NCBI RefSeq assembly: GCF_024721995.1
Contig: NZ_JANQBC010000002.1
Span: forward strand, 372,001 to 436,000
DNA from: Paenibacillus radicibacter
GTDB taxonomy: Bacteria > Bacillota > Bacilli > Paenibacillales > NBRC-103111
Length of the DNA: 64,000 bases
Direction: 5' to 3'
The notes beneath the pieces are model-generated. The model saw only the letters and a program-made list of their open reading frames with translations, did no database searches and was not told the DNA's origin. Of this stretch, positions 1-8,603 are shown piece after piece. Positions within the stretch are counted from its first letter, which is position 1. Each line of letters starts with the position of its first letter. A program made the position numbers and the translations under genes.

Positions 1-1056
1 CTTTGCGAACTTTAATAAGCCTGATCCTGAAGGCATAGCAGGGGTAACCGCTAAAATTCGATCATCTTGCTTCGCAAGTTCAATTAATGTATTCCCGAAC
101 ACTTCTGTATAAAATGGAGGCCCTGCGGACTTCAATACTTCACCAGACTCAATTTTGTATGGAGAGATTCCATGCCAAGTTAGGGAGTCTGCTTCAGCAG
201 GAGAGTAGCCGCGACCTTTCTTCGTTACGACATGAACAAGAACAGGTCCATCTACTTTATCTGCACCACGGAGCGTTTCCATTAAGAGCGGCAAATTATG
301 ACCGTCAATTGGTCCAATATAATTAAAACCAAGCTCTTCAAACCACACACCAGAGACAACTAAATACTTCAAGCTATCTTTGACTTTCTCCATGCCTTTT
401 GCAATTGAACCGCCGATAGCGGGAATTTTCTTAAGCAAATGTTCAACTTCGTCCTTCGCCTTCTGGTAGTGGCGATCCGAACGAATTTTATTTAAATAGT
501 TATGAATCGCTCCGACGTTCGGAGCAATCGACATTTCATTATCGTTAAGGATCACGATCATCTTTTTCTTTTCATGACCGATATGATTCATGGCTTCTAG
601 CGCCATACCACCTGTCATCGCACCGTCACCAATTATGGCAACAACCCGATTATCTTCACCCTTCAAATCGCGAGCCATAACCATTCCCATAGCTGCGGAA
701 AGTGAAGTCGAAGAGTGGCCGGCTTCCCATACGTCATGTTCACTTTCTGCGCGCTTAATAAAGCCGCACATCCCTTTATACTTACGCAAGGTATCAAATT
801 GATCCATACGTCCTGTCAAAATTTTGTGTACATAAGATTGGTGCCCAACATCAAAGATAAACTTATCTCTGGGTGAATCAAAGACAGTATGTAAGGCCAT
901 CGTTAGTTCTACAACACCTAGATTTGGTGCGAGGTGTCCACCTGTAATGGAAAGCTTCTCTATGAGAAATTGCCTAATTTCTTTAGCCAGTTGTTCCATC
1001 TCTTCAATCGAGAGTGTTCGCAAATCCTCAGGCTTATTGATCCGTTCAAGTAGCAC
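1..1056 (-). CDS. dxs: 1-deoxy-D-xylulose-5-phosphate synthase, N-terminal part
   Basis: Cytoplasmic thiamine-diphosphate enzyme that condenses pyruvate and glyceraldehyde-3-phosphate in the first step of the MEP isoprenoid pathway. The first 352 residues are present; the family is usually about 620-640, so the C-terminal half lies beyond position 1. The sequence shows the [13 protein letters not shown] segment (about 71-83), [12 protein letters not shown] (about 113-124), the ThDP/Mg motif GDGAMTGG (143-150) and NDNEMSI (171-177). The start is a GTG preceded by GAGG. It is the last gene of the ispA-dxs block, 106 bases after ispA, the usual order in Bacillales. Identity is secure; the C-terminus cannot be judged. 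Confidence 0.96.
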   Translation of the reverse strand, partial: MLLERINKPEDLRTLSIEEMEQLAKEIRQFLIEKLSITGGHLAPNLGVVELTMALHTVFDSPRDKFIFDVGHQSYVHKILTGRMDQFDTLRKYKGMCGFIKRAESEHDVWEAGHSSTSLSAAMGMVMARDLKGEDNRVVAIIGDGAMTGGMALEAMNHIGHEKKKMIVILNDNEMSIAPNVGAIHNYLNKIRSDRHYQKAKDEVEHLLKKIPAIGGSIAKGMEKVKDSLKYLVVSGVWFEELGFNYIGPIDGHNLPLLMETLRGADKVDGPVLVHVVTKKGRGYSPAEADSLTWHGISPYKIESGEVLKSAGPPFYTEVFGNTLIELAKQDDRILAVTPAMPSGSGLLKFAK

Positions 1057-1162
1057 GGTTTTTCCTCGCTTTCACGATTGCATAATATATTTTCTAAATA
1101 TTGCCCCGGCAATAATGCTAATTATACCATACATTTGTTCGGGTTCATATGAAAGAACTCTG

Positions 1163-2071
1163 TTAATGATCGCGTTTCATCAAATAATCTGCAAGTTGAA
1201 GCAGTCGGTTTGTGTAAGGAATATCAGAGTTTGTAAGTGCAGATTTCCCTTGCTGCGTCAGCTCATCTACCCGCTGCATGGATGCTTCAATCCCGATAAA
1301 GTACGGGTATGTAACCTTTGCTAGTTTCTCATCACTGCGTACAGGTTTACCGAGTTTTGTCTCATCACCTGTCAAATCGAGAATGTCATCTTGAATTTGA
1401 AAAGCAAGACCGATACATGTACCGAACTCCGTCAGCGCTTCCAATTGCTCGTCTGTCGCCCCTGCAATTCTCGCACCTGATCGTAAGGAGAATACGATCA
1501 AATCACTTGTTTTGCGCAAATGAATGAACTCAAGTTCTTCGAGTTTCGTTAGACCTTGCTCACCTAAGATATCCGCTGCCTGGCCGCCTACCATACCTGG
1601 TGCTCCCGCATATTGCGCTAGTTCCTCCACGATGGATAGAACTTGCACCGGGTCAACCTCTGCCGTACGTGCTGCCTGCACCACCGCATAGAATGCATGT
1701 GTAATGAGCGCATCTCCAGCTAAGATCGCCATACCTTCGCCAAACACCTTATGATTAGTTAATCTTCCCCGACGATAGTCATCATTATCCATCGCTGGTA
1801 AATCATCGTGGATTAAGGAATAGGTGTGAATCATCTCGATAGCACTAGCAACAGGTAAAGCCGCGCTAGTCTCAGCCCCTAATGCTTCGGCAGCCGCAAG
1901 TACGAGAATCGGACGAAGACGTTTGCCGCCTGCCATTAAGGAATATTGGATGGACTCACGCAGCACTCCAGGAATGTTCCACTGCTCTGGCATGCCAGCG
2001 CGAAGTGAATTTTCGACGACTTTCGCGTGATCCGCAATGTATTGTTCAATACTGCTTGAATGTGTATTCAC
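1163..2071 (-). CDS. ispA: Farnesyl diphosphate synthase (geranyltranstransferase)
   Basis: Trans-prenyltransferase that elongates DMAPP/GPP with IPP to farnesyl diphosphate, the precursor of undecaprenyl phosphate and quinone side chains. Both aspartate-rich motifs are present: DDLPAMDNDD (about residue 89) and QIQDDILD (about 226), plus the GGKRLRP substrate-binding segment (about 48). Length is about 302, normal for the family. The GTG at 2071 is chosen because AAGGGG sits eight bases upstream; a TTG at 2074 is possible, while the GTG at 2080 has no room for a ribosome site. It lies directly after xseB and before dxs in one minus-strand operon. Confidence 0.95.
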   Translation of the reverse strand: MNTHSSSIEQYIADHAKVVENSLRAGMPEQWNIPGVLRESIQYSLMAGGKRLRPILVLAAAEALGAETSAALPVASAIEMIHTYSLIHDDLPAMDNDDYRRGRLTNHKVFGEGMAILAGDALITHAFYAVVQAARTAEVDPVQVLSIVEELAQYAGAPGMVGGQAADILGEQGLTKLEELEFIHLRKTSDLIVFSLRSGARIAGATDEQLEALTEFGTCIGLAFQIQDDILDLTGDETKLGKPVRSDEKLAKVTYPYFIGIEASMQRVDELTQQGKSALTNSDIPYTNRLLQLADYLMKRDH

Positions 2072-2083
2072 CAAGAACACCCC

Positions 2084-2332
2084 TTACTCTACGTTACTTG
2101 GTTGAAAAGGTTTCCGAGTGAGTCCCGCTTCTTCTTCAACAAGCATCTCAATTTTACGTTCGACCTGCTCTAGCTTCTGACCGCACAAGCGCGAGAGGAG
2201 CATTCCTTCTTGATACAATTCGATGGCTTGCTCAAGTGGCACATCACCAGACTCTAGTCTAGATACGATGATCTCCAATTTCTCCATCGCCGCTTCAAAG
2301 CTAACCTCAAGTTTCGCTGCTTCGTTACTCAT
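2084..2332 (-). CDS. xseB: Exodeoxyribonuclease VII small subunit
   Basis: Small helical subunit of exonuclease VII, which degrades single-stranded DNA together with XseA. The 82-residue protein has the family signature: FEAAMEKLEIIVSRLESGD followed by PLEQAIELYQEGMLL, which forms a helical hairpin that binds the XseA coiled coil. Its ATG overlaps the end of xseA by eight bases (ATGAGTAA), so the two are translationally coupled. The downstream ispA start follows within about 15 bases. Length and position match the family exactly. Confidence 0.95.
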   Translation of the reverse strand: MSNEAAKLEVSFEAAMEKLEIIVSRLESGDVPLEQAIELYQEGMLLSRLCGQKLEQVERKIEMLVEEEAGLTRKPFQPSNVE

Positions 2333-3683
2333 TGTTCTTCTCCTCCATGGACCAGACGTGACATTGCAATTGTCCGTCGGTCAGTCTCACGTTCACGACA
2401 TCGCCGATCTGCACTTGCTCGATCGAGTTCACAAGCTTTTGCTCCCTTTCGTCATACACGAGCGAGTACCCTCGCTGCATGACTTTCAGCGGGGAGAGCG
2501 CGTCGAGGCTGCGCAGCCTCGACCCGAATTCCTGCCGCTTGCCCTGCATCAAGCGGCTCATCGCCTGACGAAGCGCGCGCCCCGCCGCTTCGGATTGTTG
2601 CCGCGCCGCGAGCATGTTTGCACGCGGCGACCTTGCCTCCATGCGGCGGTCTAGCCGCATGTGGGCGTCAGCAGCTCGCGATAGCCGCTGACGCATCCGC
2701 ATGGCAAGCTCCGCTTCCATGCGGTCGAGCTGCTGTGCCGCCGGCATCAGCAGTTGGCGCTGCGGGCTCACCAGATACGGTGAGCGCCGCAGCCTCTCCA
2801 GCGCCTCGCTTCGGCGCTGAAGCGTTCTTTGCAGCGCTTGGTGCAGGCGCTGCTGTCCATCTGCCAGCTGACGCTTTAGCTCCAGCTGGTGAGGTACTGC
2901 CAGCTCCGCCGCCGCAGTAGGCGTCGCCGCCCTTAGATCCGCAACAAAATCCGCAATCGTAAAATCTGTCTCGTGACCGACGGCGGATATGATAGGAATA
3001 TGTGAAGCTGCGATCCCGCGAGCAACTGCCTCTTCGTTGAACGCCCATAACTCTTCCAAGGAACCGCCGCCACGACCGACAATCATCACGTCAACTTCGC
3101 GAAGCTCATTCATCTTCGCAATCGCACGCACAATGGAAGGCGCAGCTTGCGTACCTTGTACAAGTACGGGATATAGAATAACAGGAACCATCGGGTATCT
3201 ACGCTGCAACGTAATCAATACGTCGCGTACCGCAGCACCTGTTGGTGATGTAATGACACCTACAGCACGAGGAAACGTCGGAATCGCCTTTTTACGTTCA
3301 GGTGCGAATAGCCCTTCGGCTTCCAGCTTCTTCTTGAGTTGTTCATAAGCTAAATAAAGTCCACCCACACCATCTGGCTGCATTTCACGCGCGTAGAATT
3401 GATACTGACCATCACGTTCATAGACTGAAATCGAGCCGCGAGCCAACACACGCATACCTTCTCGCGGCAAGAATGAGAGCTTCTGATTAAACGAAGCAAA
3501 CATAATACTTTTCAGACGAGAATCTGCATCTTTCAGTGTAAAATACATATGACCGGATGAATGCCGTGTAAAGTTCGAGATTTCCCCTTGCAGCCATACA
3601 TCCTGCAAGCGGTTATCTCCTTCTAACTTCATCTTGATATATCGATTTAAGTCTTTAATCGAAAGAACTGTTCGTTCACTCAT
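2325..3683 (-). CDS. xseA: Exodeoxyribonuclease VII large subunit
   Basis: Catalytic subunit of exonuclease VII. The order is typical: N-terminal OB fold (about 1-100, starting LSIKDLNRYIKMKLEGD), the nuclease domain (about 125-315) with the GRGGGSLEELWAFNEE segment and SAVGHETDFTIADFVAD, then a long Arg/Gln/Ala-rich coiled coil (about 270-400) and a short C-terminal segment. Length 452 is normal. The ATG has a GGCGG ribosome site. Oddity: the DNA for the coiled coil (about 2460-2940) is far more GC-rich than the rest of the gene (see findings). A stop-free antisense-frame shadow in this patch is not a gene. Confidence 0.96.
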   Translation of the reverse strand: MSERTVLSIKDLNRYIKMKLEGDNRLQDVWLQGEISNFTRHSSGHMYFTLKDADSRLKSIMFASFNQKLSFLPREGMRVLARGSISVYERDGQYQFYAREMQPDGVGGLYLAYEQLKKKLEAEGLFAPERKKAIPTFPRAVGVITSPTGAAVRDVLITLQRRYPMVPVILYPVLVQGTQAAPSIVRAIAKMNELREVDVMIVGRGGGSLEELWAFNEEAVARGIAASHIPIISAVGHETDFTIADFVADLRAATPTAAAELAVPHQLELKRQLADGQQRLHQALQRTLQRRSEALERLRRSPYLVSPQRQLLMPAAQQLDRMEAELAMRMRQRLSRAADAHMRLDRRMEARSPRANMLAARQQSEAAGRALRQAMSRLMQGKRQEFGSRLRSLDALSPLKVMQRGYSLVYDEREQKLVNSIEQVQIGDVVNVRLTDGQLQCHVWSMEEKNNE

Positions 3684-3696
3684 ACATTCAACCGCC

Positions 3697-4554
3697 TTAA
3701 TGGGCTTTTGACTTGAGGCGCGCCGCGTTCACTGTATTTTGGAGCAGCATCGTGATCGTCATGGGTCCTACACAGCCCGGAACCGGTGTAATCGCGCTAC
3801 TTACTTCTTTTACAGCTTCAAAATCAACATCGCCGCACAATTTACCATCTACACGATTCATCCCAACGTCCACAACAATAGCACCTGGTTTCACATGGTT
3901 AGAACCGATCAGATTCGCTTTTCCTACAGCCACAACCAAGATATCAGCTTGACGAGTAATCGCCGTCATATCCGGTGTGCGAGAATGGACGATTGAGACC
4001 GTTGCATTTTCTTGCAGTAATAACATCGCCATCGGTTTACCCACGATGTTAGAACGACCTACAACAACCGCATGTTTACCCGAAATCTCAGTGCCAATAC
4101 GCTTGAGTACTTCAATGACACCTGCTGGTGTACATGGTTTCATGCCGACCTTCTTACCGATCATTAAGTTACCTACATTAACGGGATGGAAGCAATCTAC
4201 ATCCTTCTCAGGCGTAATACGGTCAACTACTTCTTCCTCGTTTATATGTGCAGGTAAGGGGGACTGAACGAGAATGCCATGGATACGCGTATCCTGGTTT
4301 AAAGAGTGAATTAATTGAACTAATTCTTCTTGCGTTGTATCTGCTGGTAAACGATGTACTTCGGAATGAACACCGACTTGCTCACAAGCTTTCTCTTTTG
4401 CATTGACATAAACGTGCGATGCAGGGTCATCACCAACGATAACGACAACAAGACCCGGCTGACAACCTGCTGCTGTCAGTTCAGATACCTCTGCCTTAAT
4501 TTCTTCACGAATGCTTGCCACAATCTCTTTACCGTTAATGACTTGACCTGCCAT
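3697..4554 (-). CDS. folD: Bifunctional methylenetetrahydrofolate dehydrogenase / methenyltetrahydrofolate cyclohydrolase
   Basis: Interconverts 5,10-methylene-, methenyl- and 10-formyl-tetrahydrofolate with NADP for one-carbon metabolism. Visible motifs are the catalytic YVNAKEK segment (Tyr49, Lys53), the QSPLP loop (about 97-101), DVDCFHPVNVG (about 118-128) and the dinucleotide-binding GRSNIVGKP (166-174). Length 285 is typical. The ATG is preceded by GGGGGAAG. It sits between nusB and xseA on the minus strand in the conserved Bacillales order. Confidence 0.97.
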   Translation of the reverse strand: MAGQVINGKEIVASIREEIKAEVSELTAAGCQPGLVVVIVGDDPASHVYVNAKEKACEQVGVHSEVHRLPADTTQEELVQLIHSLNQDTRIHGILVQSPLPAHINEEEVVDRITPEKDVDCFHPVNVGNLMIGKKVGMKPCTPAGVIEVLKRIGTEISGKHAVVVGRSNIVGKPMAMLLLQENATVSIVHSRTPDMTAITRQADILVVAVGKANLIGSNHVKPGAIVVDVGMNRVDGKLCGDVDFEAVKEVSSAITPVPGCVGPMTITMLLQNTVNAARLKSKAH

Positions 4555-4588
4555 CAGTACTTCCCCCTCTTATCCCGATAAATGTGCC

Positions 4589-5044
4589 TTACACCTCTAC
4601 TTTGGCTCTAAGTGCATCAATATCCTTAATCATTTGACCAAGTACCCCATTCACAAACTTCCCTGATTCTTCCGTTCCAAAATGTTTCGCAAGCTCAATT
4701 GCCTCATTGACAACAACCTTCGCCGGAATATCCAGTGTATACAGCATTTCATACGCAGCTAAGCGCAGCACTTCACGATCAATGCGTGACAGTCTGTCCA
4801 TTTTCCAACCTTTTAAATAGCCGGAAAGCATTGTATCAATGTTTGAACGGTGACGAACAGAGCCCTCCACTAGTTCATACACATACTGTGGGCTTACATT
4901 AGAATCTTGAAGCTCAATACCAGCCTCATTGTCATTTCCTGCCTCTTCTAAAGCAATCTCAATTGCTTCTTTCGGCGTTACTTCTGTCATACCCATTTGA
5001 TAAAGACTTTGCAACGCGATTTCCCTTGCTACTCTGCGCCTCAT
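4589..5044 (-). CDS. nusB: Transcription antitermination factor NusB
   Basis: Small all-helical RNA-binding protein that joins NusE (S10) on boxA in rRNA antitermination complexes. The 151 residues contain the N-terminal MRRRVAREIALQSLYQ helix and the C-terminal helices with KVVVNEAIELAKHFGTEESGKFVNGVLG in the family order. A GAGGAGG lies 13 bases before the ATG, somewhat long spacing. About 130 bases separate it from the upstream DUF2273 gene; a weak hairpin there suggests partial uncoupling. folD follows 35 bases downstream. Confidence 0.96.
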   Translation of the reverse strand: MRRRVAREIALQSLYQMGMTEVTPKEAIEIALEEAGNDNEAGIELQDSNVSPQYVYELVEGSVRHRSNIDTMLSGYLKGWKMDRLSRIDREVLRLAAYEMLYTLDIPAKVVVNEAIELAKHFGTEESGKFVNGVLGQMIKDIDALRAKVEV

Positions 5045-5149
5045 AGTGATGGTTAGGCCTCCTCATGTTTATAAACCATTGCCTTGCATATGTTACCCTT
5101 GCACAATGATAATTCATTTTGTTTCGTCAATACATATCTAATCAGCAAA

Positions 5150-5176
5150 AAAATCCAAGGAAATACCGAGGATTTT
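5150..5176 (-). terminator. Weak hairpin at the end of the DUF2273 gene
   Basis: On the minus strand AAAATCC pairs with GGATTTT around a short loop and runs into a T-rich stretch. The stop codon of the DUF2273 gene lies at its base. It may partly end the accBC/asp23 transcript before nusB. Confidence 0.45.
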
Positions 5177-5399
5177 AGCGGAACATTCTCCATTTTTGCG
5201 ATAAATAATCCATGATCTGAGATATCGGTATGATCTCTTTCTTTTGATCTGCTTTTTTGCCAAAATAATACCCTACCAGGACAATAAAAGCAAATATGAG
5301 CGCATCCCAAAACCCACATATGAGATAAATAATACCGACGATAAAGCCTCCGATTAGACCAATCGTTGTTCCTCTGTGCTGCTCCCATAACTCTTTCAT
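5175..5399 (-). CDS. DUF2273 small integral membrane protein
   Basis: A 74-residue protein with two closely spaced hydrophobic segments (about 12-28 and 30-46) and a basic-then-acidic cytoplasmic tail, typical of DUF2273. Members are regularly encoded beside Asp23/Gls24 and AmaP proteins, as here. Known family context suggests a membrane partner of the Asp23 envelope-stress complex; no enzymatic motif is visible. The gene follows amaP by about 15 bases, so co-translation is likely. Biochemical role unknown. Confidence 0.85.
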   Translation of the reverse strand: MKELWEQHRGTTIGLIGGFIVGIIYLICGFWDALIFAFIVLVGYYFGKKADQKKEIIPISQIMDYLSQKWRMFR

Positions 5400-5414
5400 A
5401 TGCCGTCAGTCCTC

Positions 5415-5978
5415 CTATTCCACCCTACGCGGTGCATTGTTGGACGACGACTGAACAGTGTTCGCTACATAGACGGATACGGACACAACAGGATAACCGG
5501 TAATTTCTTCAATATGACCTTTAATCGCTTGTTGAAGTTCTTGTGTAATTTCTGGAATCGTTCGTTCCCCATCTACATAAGTACGAACGGTAATTTCAAG
5601 TCCTGGCGGTGTTACATTGACACGAACACGCAAGTCTTTAACACCACGAACTTTACTTGCTGCTTTTAAAGATAAATTCTCAATTGTCTCAACCGAGATA
5701 CGGAATTCACCAAATTCAGTACGCTCTGAAATCGAAGGTGCATCAGCTTGTCCTCTGCGAAGCGAAATGAATAGAAAACGTAGGGAAATAAGTAGTACAA
5801 CTGCACATACAGCTAAGACCCAATAACTCACGTATGAATTCGTGTAGATTTCAACCATAAATCGTCCAGCTTGTTCCTTAGGGACCCATGCAAGAACGAC
5901 ACAAATTCCAATAATCGATACGGTAAGAATAAAAAGACTGTATATAAACAACAGTAATTTATCAATAATCTTGCCCAC
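5415..5978 (-). CDS. amaP: Alkaline shock response membrane anchor protein AmaP
   Basis: Membrane anchor that recruits Asp23-family proteins to the cell membrane. Two N-terminal transmembrane segments (roughly 8-30 and 47-72) are followed by a soluble domain homologous to Asp23 itself (FGEFRISVETIENLSLKAA, then VRVNVTPPGLEITVR). The GTG at 5978 is chosen because AGGAAGGGG lies ten bases upstream; the open frame extends to 6038, but that would place the start across an intergenic hairpin. Predicted length 187. It lies between the Asp23 homologue upstream and DUF2273 downstream. Confidence 0.88.
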   Translation of the reverse strand: MGKIIDKLLLFIYSLFILTVSIIGICVVLAWVPKEQAGRFMVEIYTNSYVSYWVLAVCAVVLLISLRFLFISLRRGQADAPSISERTEFGEFRISVETIENLSLKAASKVRGVKDLRVRVNVTPPGLEITVRTYVDGERTIPEITQELQQAIKGHIEEITGYPVVSVSVYVANTVQSSSNNAPRRVE

Positions 5979-6008
5979 GAATGTCGATCCCCTTCCTATA
6001 TTTACGCT

Positions 6009-6035
6009 AAACCCCCTGACATTAGCAGGGGGTTT
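6009..6035 (-). terminator. Hairpin between the Asp23 homologue and amaP
   Basis: Perfect 10-base inverted repeat AAACCCCCTG / CAGGGGGTTT with a 7-base loop in the gap between the two genes. Only three T residues follow on the minus strand, so it may act as an attenuator or mRNA stabiliser rather than a full terminator. Confidence 0.6.
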
Positions 6036-6061
6036 CAATGGAATAACGCCTACTGCTTCAA

Positions 6062-6472
6062 TTATTTCACGCGAACAGCTACTGGCGCTTCAAGTTCTGA
6101 TTTCTCGATCTCTTTAAACTGAACATCATGAATGTTCACATTCACTTCAACGACATGAAGTCCTGTCATCGTCTGGATGGCATTCTTCACATTGAATTGA
6201 ATATTCTCTGATACTTCAGGAATTCGAAAGCCGTATTCAATAATAATCGAAACATCAACTGCTGTTTCTTTCTGACCTACTTCAACTCTAACACCCTTAG
6301 AGAGGTTCTTACGACCGAGCATTTCGGAAAATCCGTTAGCAAAGCCACCACTCATTCCCGCAACTCCAGGAGTTTCAATTGTAGCTAGACCCGCAATTAC
6401 TTCAATCACTTCAGGAGCGATTTGAATCGACCCAAGATCCGTTTTCACATAATCCGGTGTAATCGAGTTCAT
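6062..6472 (-). CDS. yqhY: Asp23/Gls24 family envelope stress protein (YqhY-like)
   Basis: Cytoplasmic Asp23-family protein of 136 residues. The alternating hydrophobic pattern with VIEVIAGLATIETPGVAGMSGG and VSIIIEYGFRIPEVSENIQ is diagnostic. In Bacillus subtilis the homologue YqhY lies at the same place, between accC and nusB, and is linked genetically to acetyl-CoA carboxylase activity; the same location here supports that assignment. ATG 6472 has GAGGTG six bases upstream; a GTG at 6478 is less likely. Likely partner: the membrane anchor AmaP encoded next. Confidence 0.92.
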   Translation of the reverse strand: MNSITPDYVKTDLGSIQIAPEVIEVIAGLATIETPGVAGMSGGFANGFSEMLGRKNLSKGVRVEVGQKETAVDVSIIIEYGFRIPEVSENIQFNVKNAIQTMTGLHVVEVNVNIHDVQFKEIEKSELEAPVAVRVK

Positions 6473-6572
6473 GTACACACCTCACATCTATTTTAGGATA
6501 GGCTGTATTAATTAAATACTATACCATTTCCCTATATTTATGACAAACGACAGTAGCTGCAACAACTCTAAC

Positions 6573-7931
6573 TTAAGAGTTAGGATCATTAATATCGTGT
6601 TCTTCTAAGAACTTGATATCAAATTCCCCTTCAATAAATTTCTTGTGTTCTAACAATTTCAAGTGGAATGGAATTGTTGTATGAACACCCTCAATTGTAA
6701 ATTCATTGAGTGCACGCTTCATACGAGCAATCGCTTCTTCACGTGTTGCTCCCCATACGATTAGCTTCGCAATCATCGAATCGTAGTACGGAGGAATTGT
6801 ATACCCTGGATATGCAGCAGAATCCACACGTACACCATAACCACCTGGTGGCAAGTAAAATTCAATTTTACCTGCTGATGGCATGAAATTACGCTCAGAA
6901 TCTTCCGCATTCACGCGGCATTCGATAGACCAACCTTCAATCTGAATCTCATCTTGAGACATAGAAAGAGGGTTACCTTCTGCAACACGAATCATCTCTT
7001 TAATAATATCCACTTTCGTGATCATCTCTGTTACAGGATGTTCAACTTGGATACGTGTATTCATTTCCATGAAGTAAAACTGATTATCTGGAGCTAGCAA
7101 GAACTCAAGTGTTCCTGCTCCTGAATAATCAACTGCTTTTGCCGCACGCACCGCTGCCTCACCCATCAACCTGCGAGTTTCAGGAGATAGCGTGGAACAT
7201 GGAGCTTCTTCAACTAGCTTTTGACGTCGGCGCTGTACGGAACAATCACGCTCACCTAAGTGAACAACATTGCCGTGCTTATCCGCTAAGATTTGAATCT
7301 CAACGTGCTTCATGCCTGTCAAATATTTTTCCAAATAGACGCCTGCATTACCGAAAGCATTCTGTGCTTCTTGTTGTGCAGTCGTAATTCCTTGAACGAG
7401 TGAATCTTCATCGTCAGCAATACGAATACCGCGTCCACCACCACCAGCAGTTGCTTTGATGATTACGGGATAGCCGATTTCACGTGCAAGATCAATTGCT
7501 TCTTCCAAGCTTTCGATCAAGCCGTCTGATCCTGGAATAATCGGAACGCTCGCTTCTTTCATCGTCTGTTTGGCCATGGACTTGTCACCCATGCGATTGA
7601 TCGCTTCTGGAGAAGGTCCAATAAACGTAATGTTGCACCGTTCACAGATTTCTGCGAAATCTGCATTCTCTGCTAAGAAGCCATAGCCAGGGTGAATGGC
7701 ATCTACCCCAGTGAGCGTTGCGATACTCATAATATTCGTAAAGTTTAAGTAGCTATCTTTGGATGGCGTTGGTCCAATACAATAAGACTCGTCAGCCAAG
7801 CGCACGTGCAAAGCATCCCGATCAGCTTCAGAATAAACCGCTACCGTAGAAATACCAAGTTCACGGCATGCACGGATAATTCGAACTGCAATTTCCCCTC
7901 GGTTTGCAATAAGTACTTTTTGAAAGCTCAT
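6573..7931 (-). CDS. accC: Acetyl-CoA carboxylase, biotin carboxylase subunit
   Basis: ATP-grasp enzyme that carboxylates biotin on AccB in the first step of fatty-acid synthesis. Visible are the N-terminal [18 protein letters not shown], the glycine-rich ATP loop GGGGRGIR (about 164-171), the [14 protein letters not shown] metal and biotin site (about 288-301) and the C-terminal carboxylase domain. Length 452 is typical. The ATG has GGAGG eight bases upstream. It is 15 bases after accB, in one operon. Confidence 0.98.
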   Translation of the reverse strand: MSFQKVLIANRGEIAVRIIRACRELGISTVAVYSEADRDALHVRLADESYCIGPTPSKDSYLNFTNIMSIATLTGVDAIHPGYGFLAENADFAEICERCNITFIGPSPEAINRMGDKSMAKQTMKEASVPIIPGSDGLIESLEEAIDLAREIGYPVIIKATAGGGGRGIRIADDEDSLVQGITTAQQEAQNAFGNAGVYLEKYLTGMKHVEIQILADKHGNVVHLGERDCSVQRRRQKLVEEAPCSTLSPETRRLMGEAAVRAAKAVDYSGAGTLEFLLAPDNQFYFMEMNTRIQVEHPVTEMITKVDIIKEMIRVAEGNPLSMSQDEIQIEGWSIECRVNAEDSERNFMPSAGKIEFYLPPGGYGVRVDSAAYPGYTIPPYYDSMIAKLIVWGATREEAIARMKRALNEFTIEGVHTTIPFHLKLLEHKKFIEGEFDIKFLEEHDINDPNS

Positions 7932-7946
7932 TTTACACCCTCCAAC

Positions 7947-8429
7947 TTACTCTGGTTTAACGAGGAACAAAGGTTGGCCGTATTCAACCAATTGACCATT
8001 CTCCACGAGAATATCTACGATTTCACCTTTTATTTCAGCTTCGATTGGATTCATAAGCTTCATCGCTTCCAGAATACAAACAATGGTCTTGTCACTTACT
8101 TTGGAACCTACAGACACATATTGTGCTGCTCCTGGTGATGCAGCTGAATAGAACGTACCAACCATTGGTGCCACGATTGTGTGATAGCCAAGATCAGCAG
8201 GTTCTTGCGCTTTAGCAGGAGTTGTGTCCACAGTTGCAGATGCAACAGGTTCGATAACTGCTGGTTGTTGTGTATACACCGGCGTAGCTGTGCCTGATAC
8301 GATAATGGATTCTGTTTTATTGCTTTTACGGATAAATAGGCGTGTGCCTTCATTTGCAATTTCAAGCTCTTGCAGGGAAGTTTGATCCATTAATTTCATA
8401 AGCTCTTTAATTTCGCTTAATTTGAACAT
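7947..8429 (-). CDS. accB: Acetyl-CoA carboxylase, biotin carboxyl carrier protein
   Basis: Carries the biotin that AccC carboxylates and the carboxyltransferase uses. A helical N-terminal segment (1-35) is followed by an Ala/Pro/Thr-rich linker (about 45-80) and the biotinyl domain with [10 protein letters not shown], whose Lys124 is the biotinylation site. Length 160 fits the family. AAGGAG lies upstream of the ATG with rather long spacing. The 170-base upstream gap contains two copies of a GAACAGTGA / TTCACTGTG-like sequence in opposite orientation, of unknown role. No FapR-like site was recognised. Confidence 0.97.
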   Translation of the reverse strand: MFKLSEIKELMKLMDQTSLQELEIANEGTRLFIRKSNKTESIIVSGTATPVYTQQPAVIEPVASATVDTTPAKAQEPADLGYHTIVAPMVGTFYSAASPGAAQYVSVGSKVSDKTIVCILEAMKLMNPIEAEIKGEIVDILVENGQLVEYGQPLFLVKPE

Positions 8430-8555
8430 TTACTTAGGGTCACTCCTTCAAAATGTTGGTTACCGCTGTGTCCGATTCATGAACAGTGATAGTATGTATG
8501 TCATAAACAGCTTGTTCACTGTGACGATAGTTATTATAGCATAAACCAAAGAAAT

Positions 8556-8583
8556 GGAAAGAGTCCACTTCAAGGACTCTTCC
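8556..8583 (-). terminator. Probable terminator of the spoIIIA operon
   Basis: GGAAAGAGTCC pairs with GGACTCTTCC around a short loop between spoIIIAH and accB. The T-richness after the stem on the minus strand is modest (ATTTCTTT). Confidence 0.7.
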
Positions 8584-8603
8584 CACTTCCATATTTGCTA
8601 TTC

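Noticed and set aside
2618-3048. Open frames on both strands in the GC-rich part of xseA
   Set aside because: High GC lowers stop frequency. They have no family match or ribosome site and overlap a well-supported gene.
5053-5388. Minus-strand open frame overlapping the DUF2273 gene
   Set aside because: It overlaps a recognised gene in another frame and has no recognisable domain.
8430-8603. FapR-type operator upstream of accB
   Set aside because: The inverted GAACAGTGA-like motifs do not resemble the FapR consensus, so no operator is claimed.
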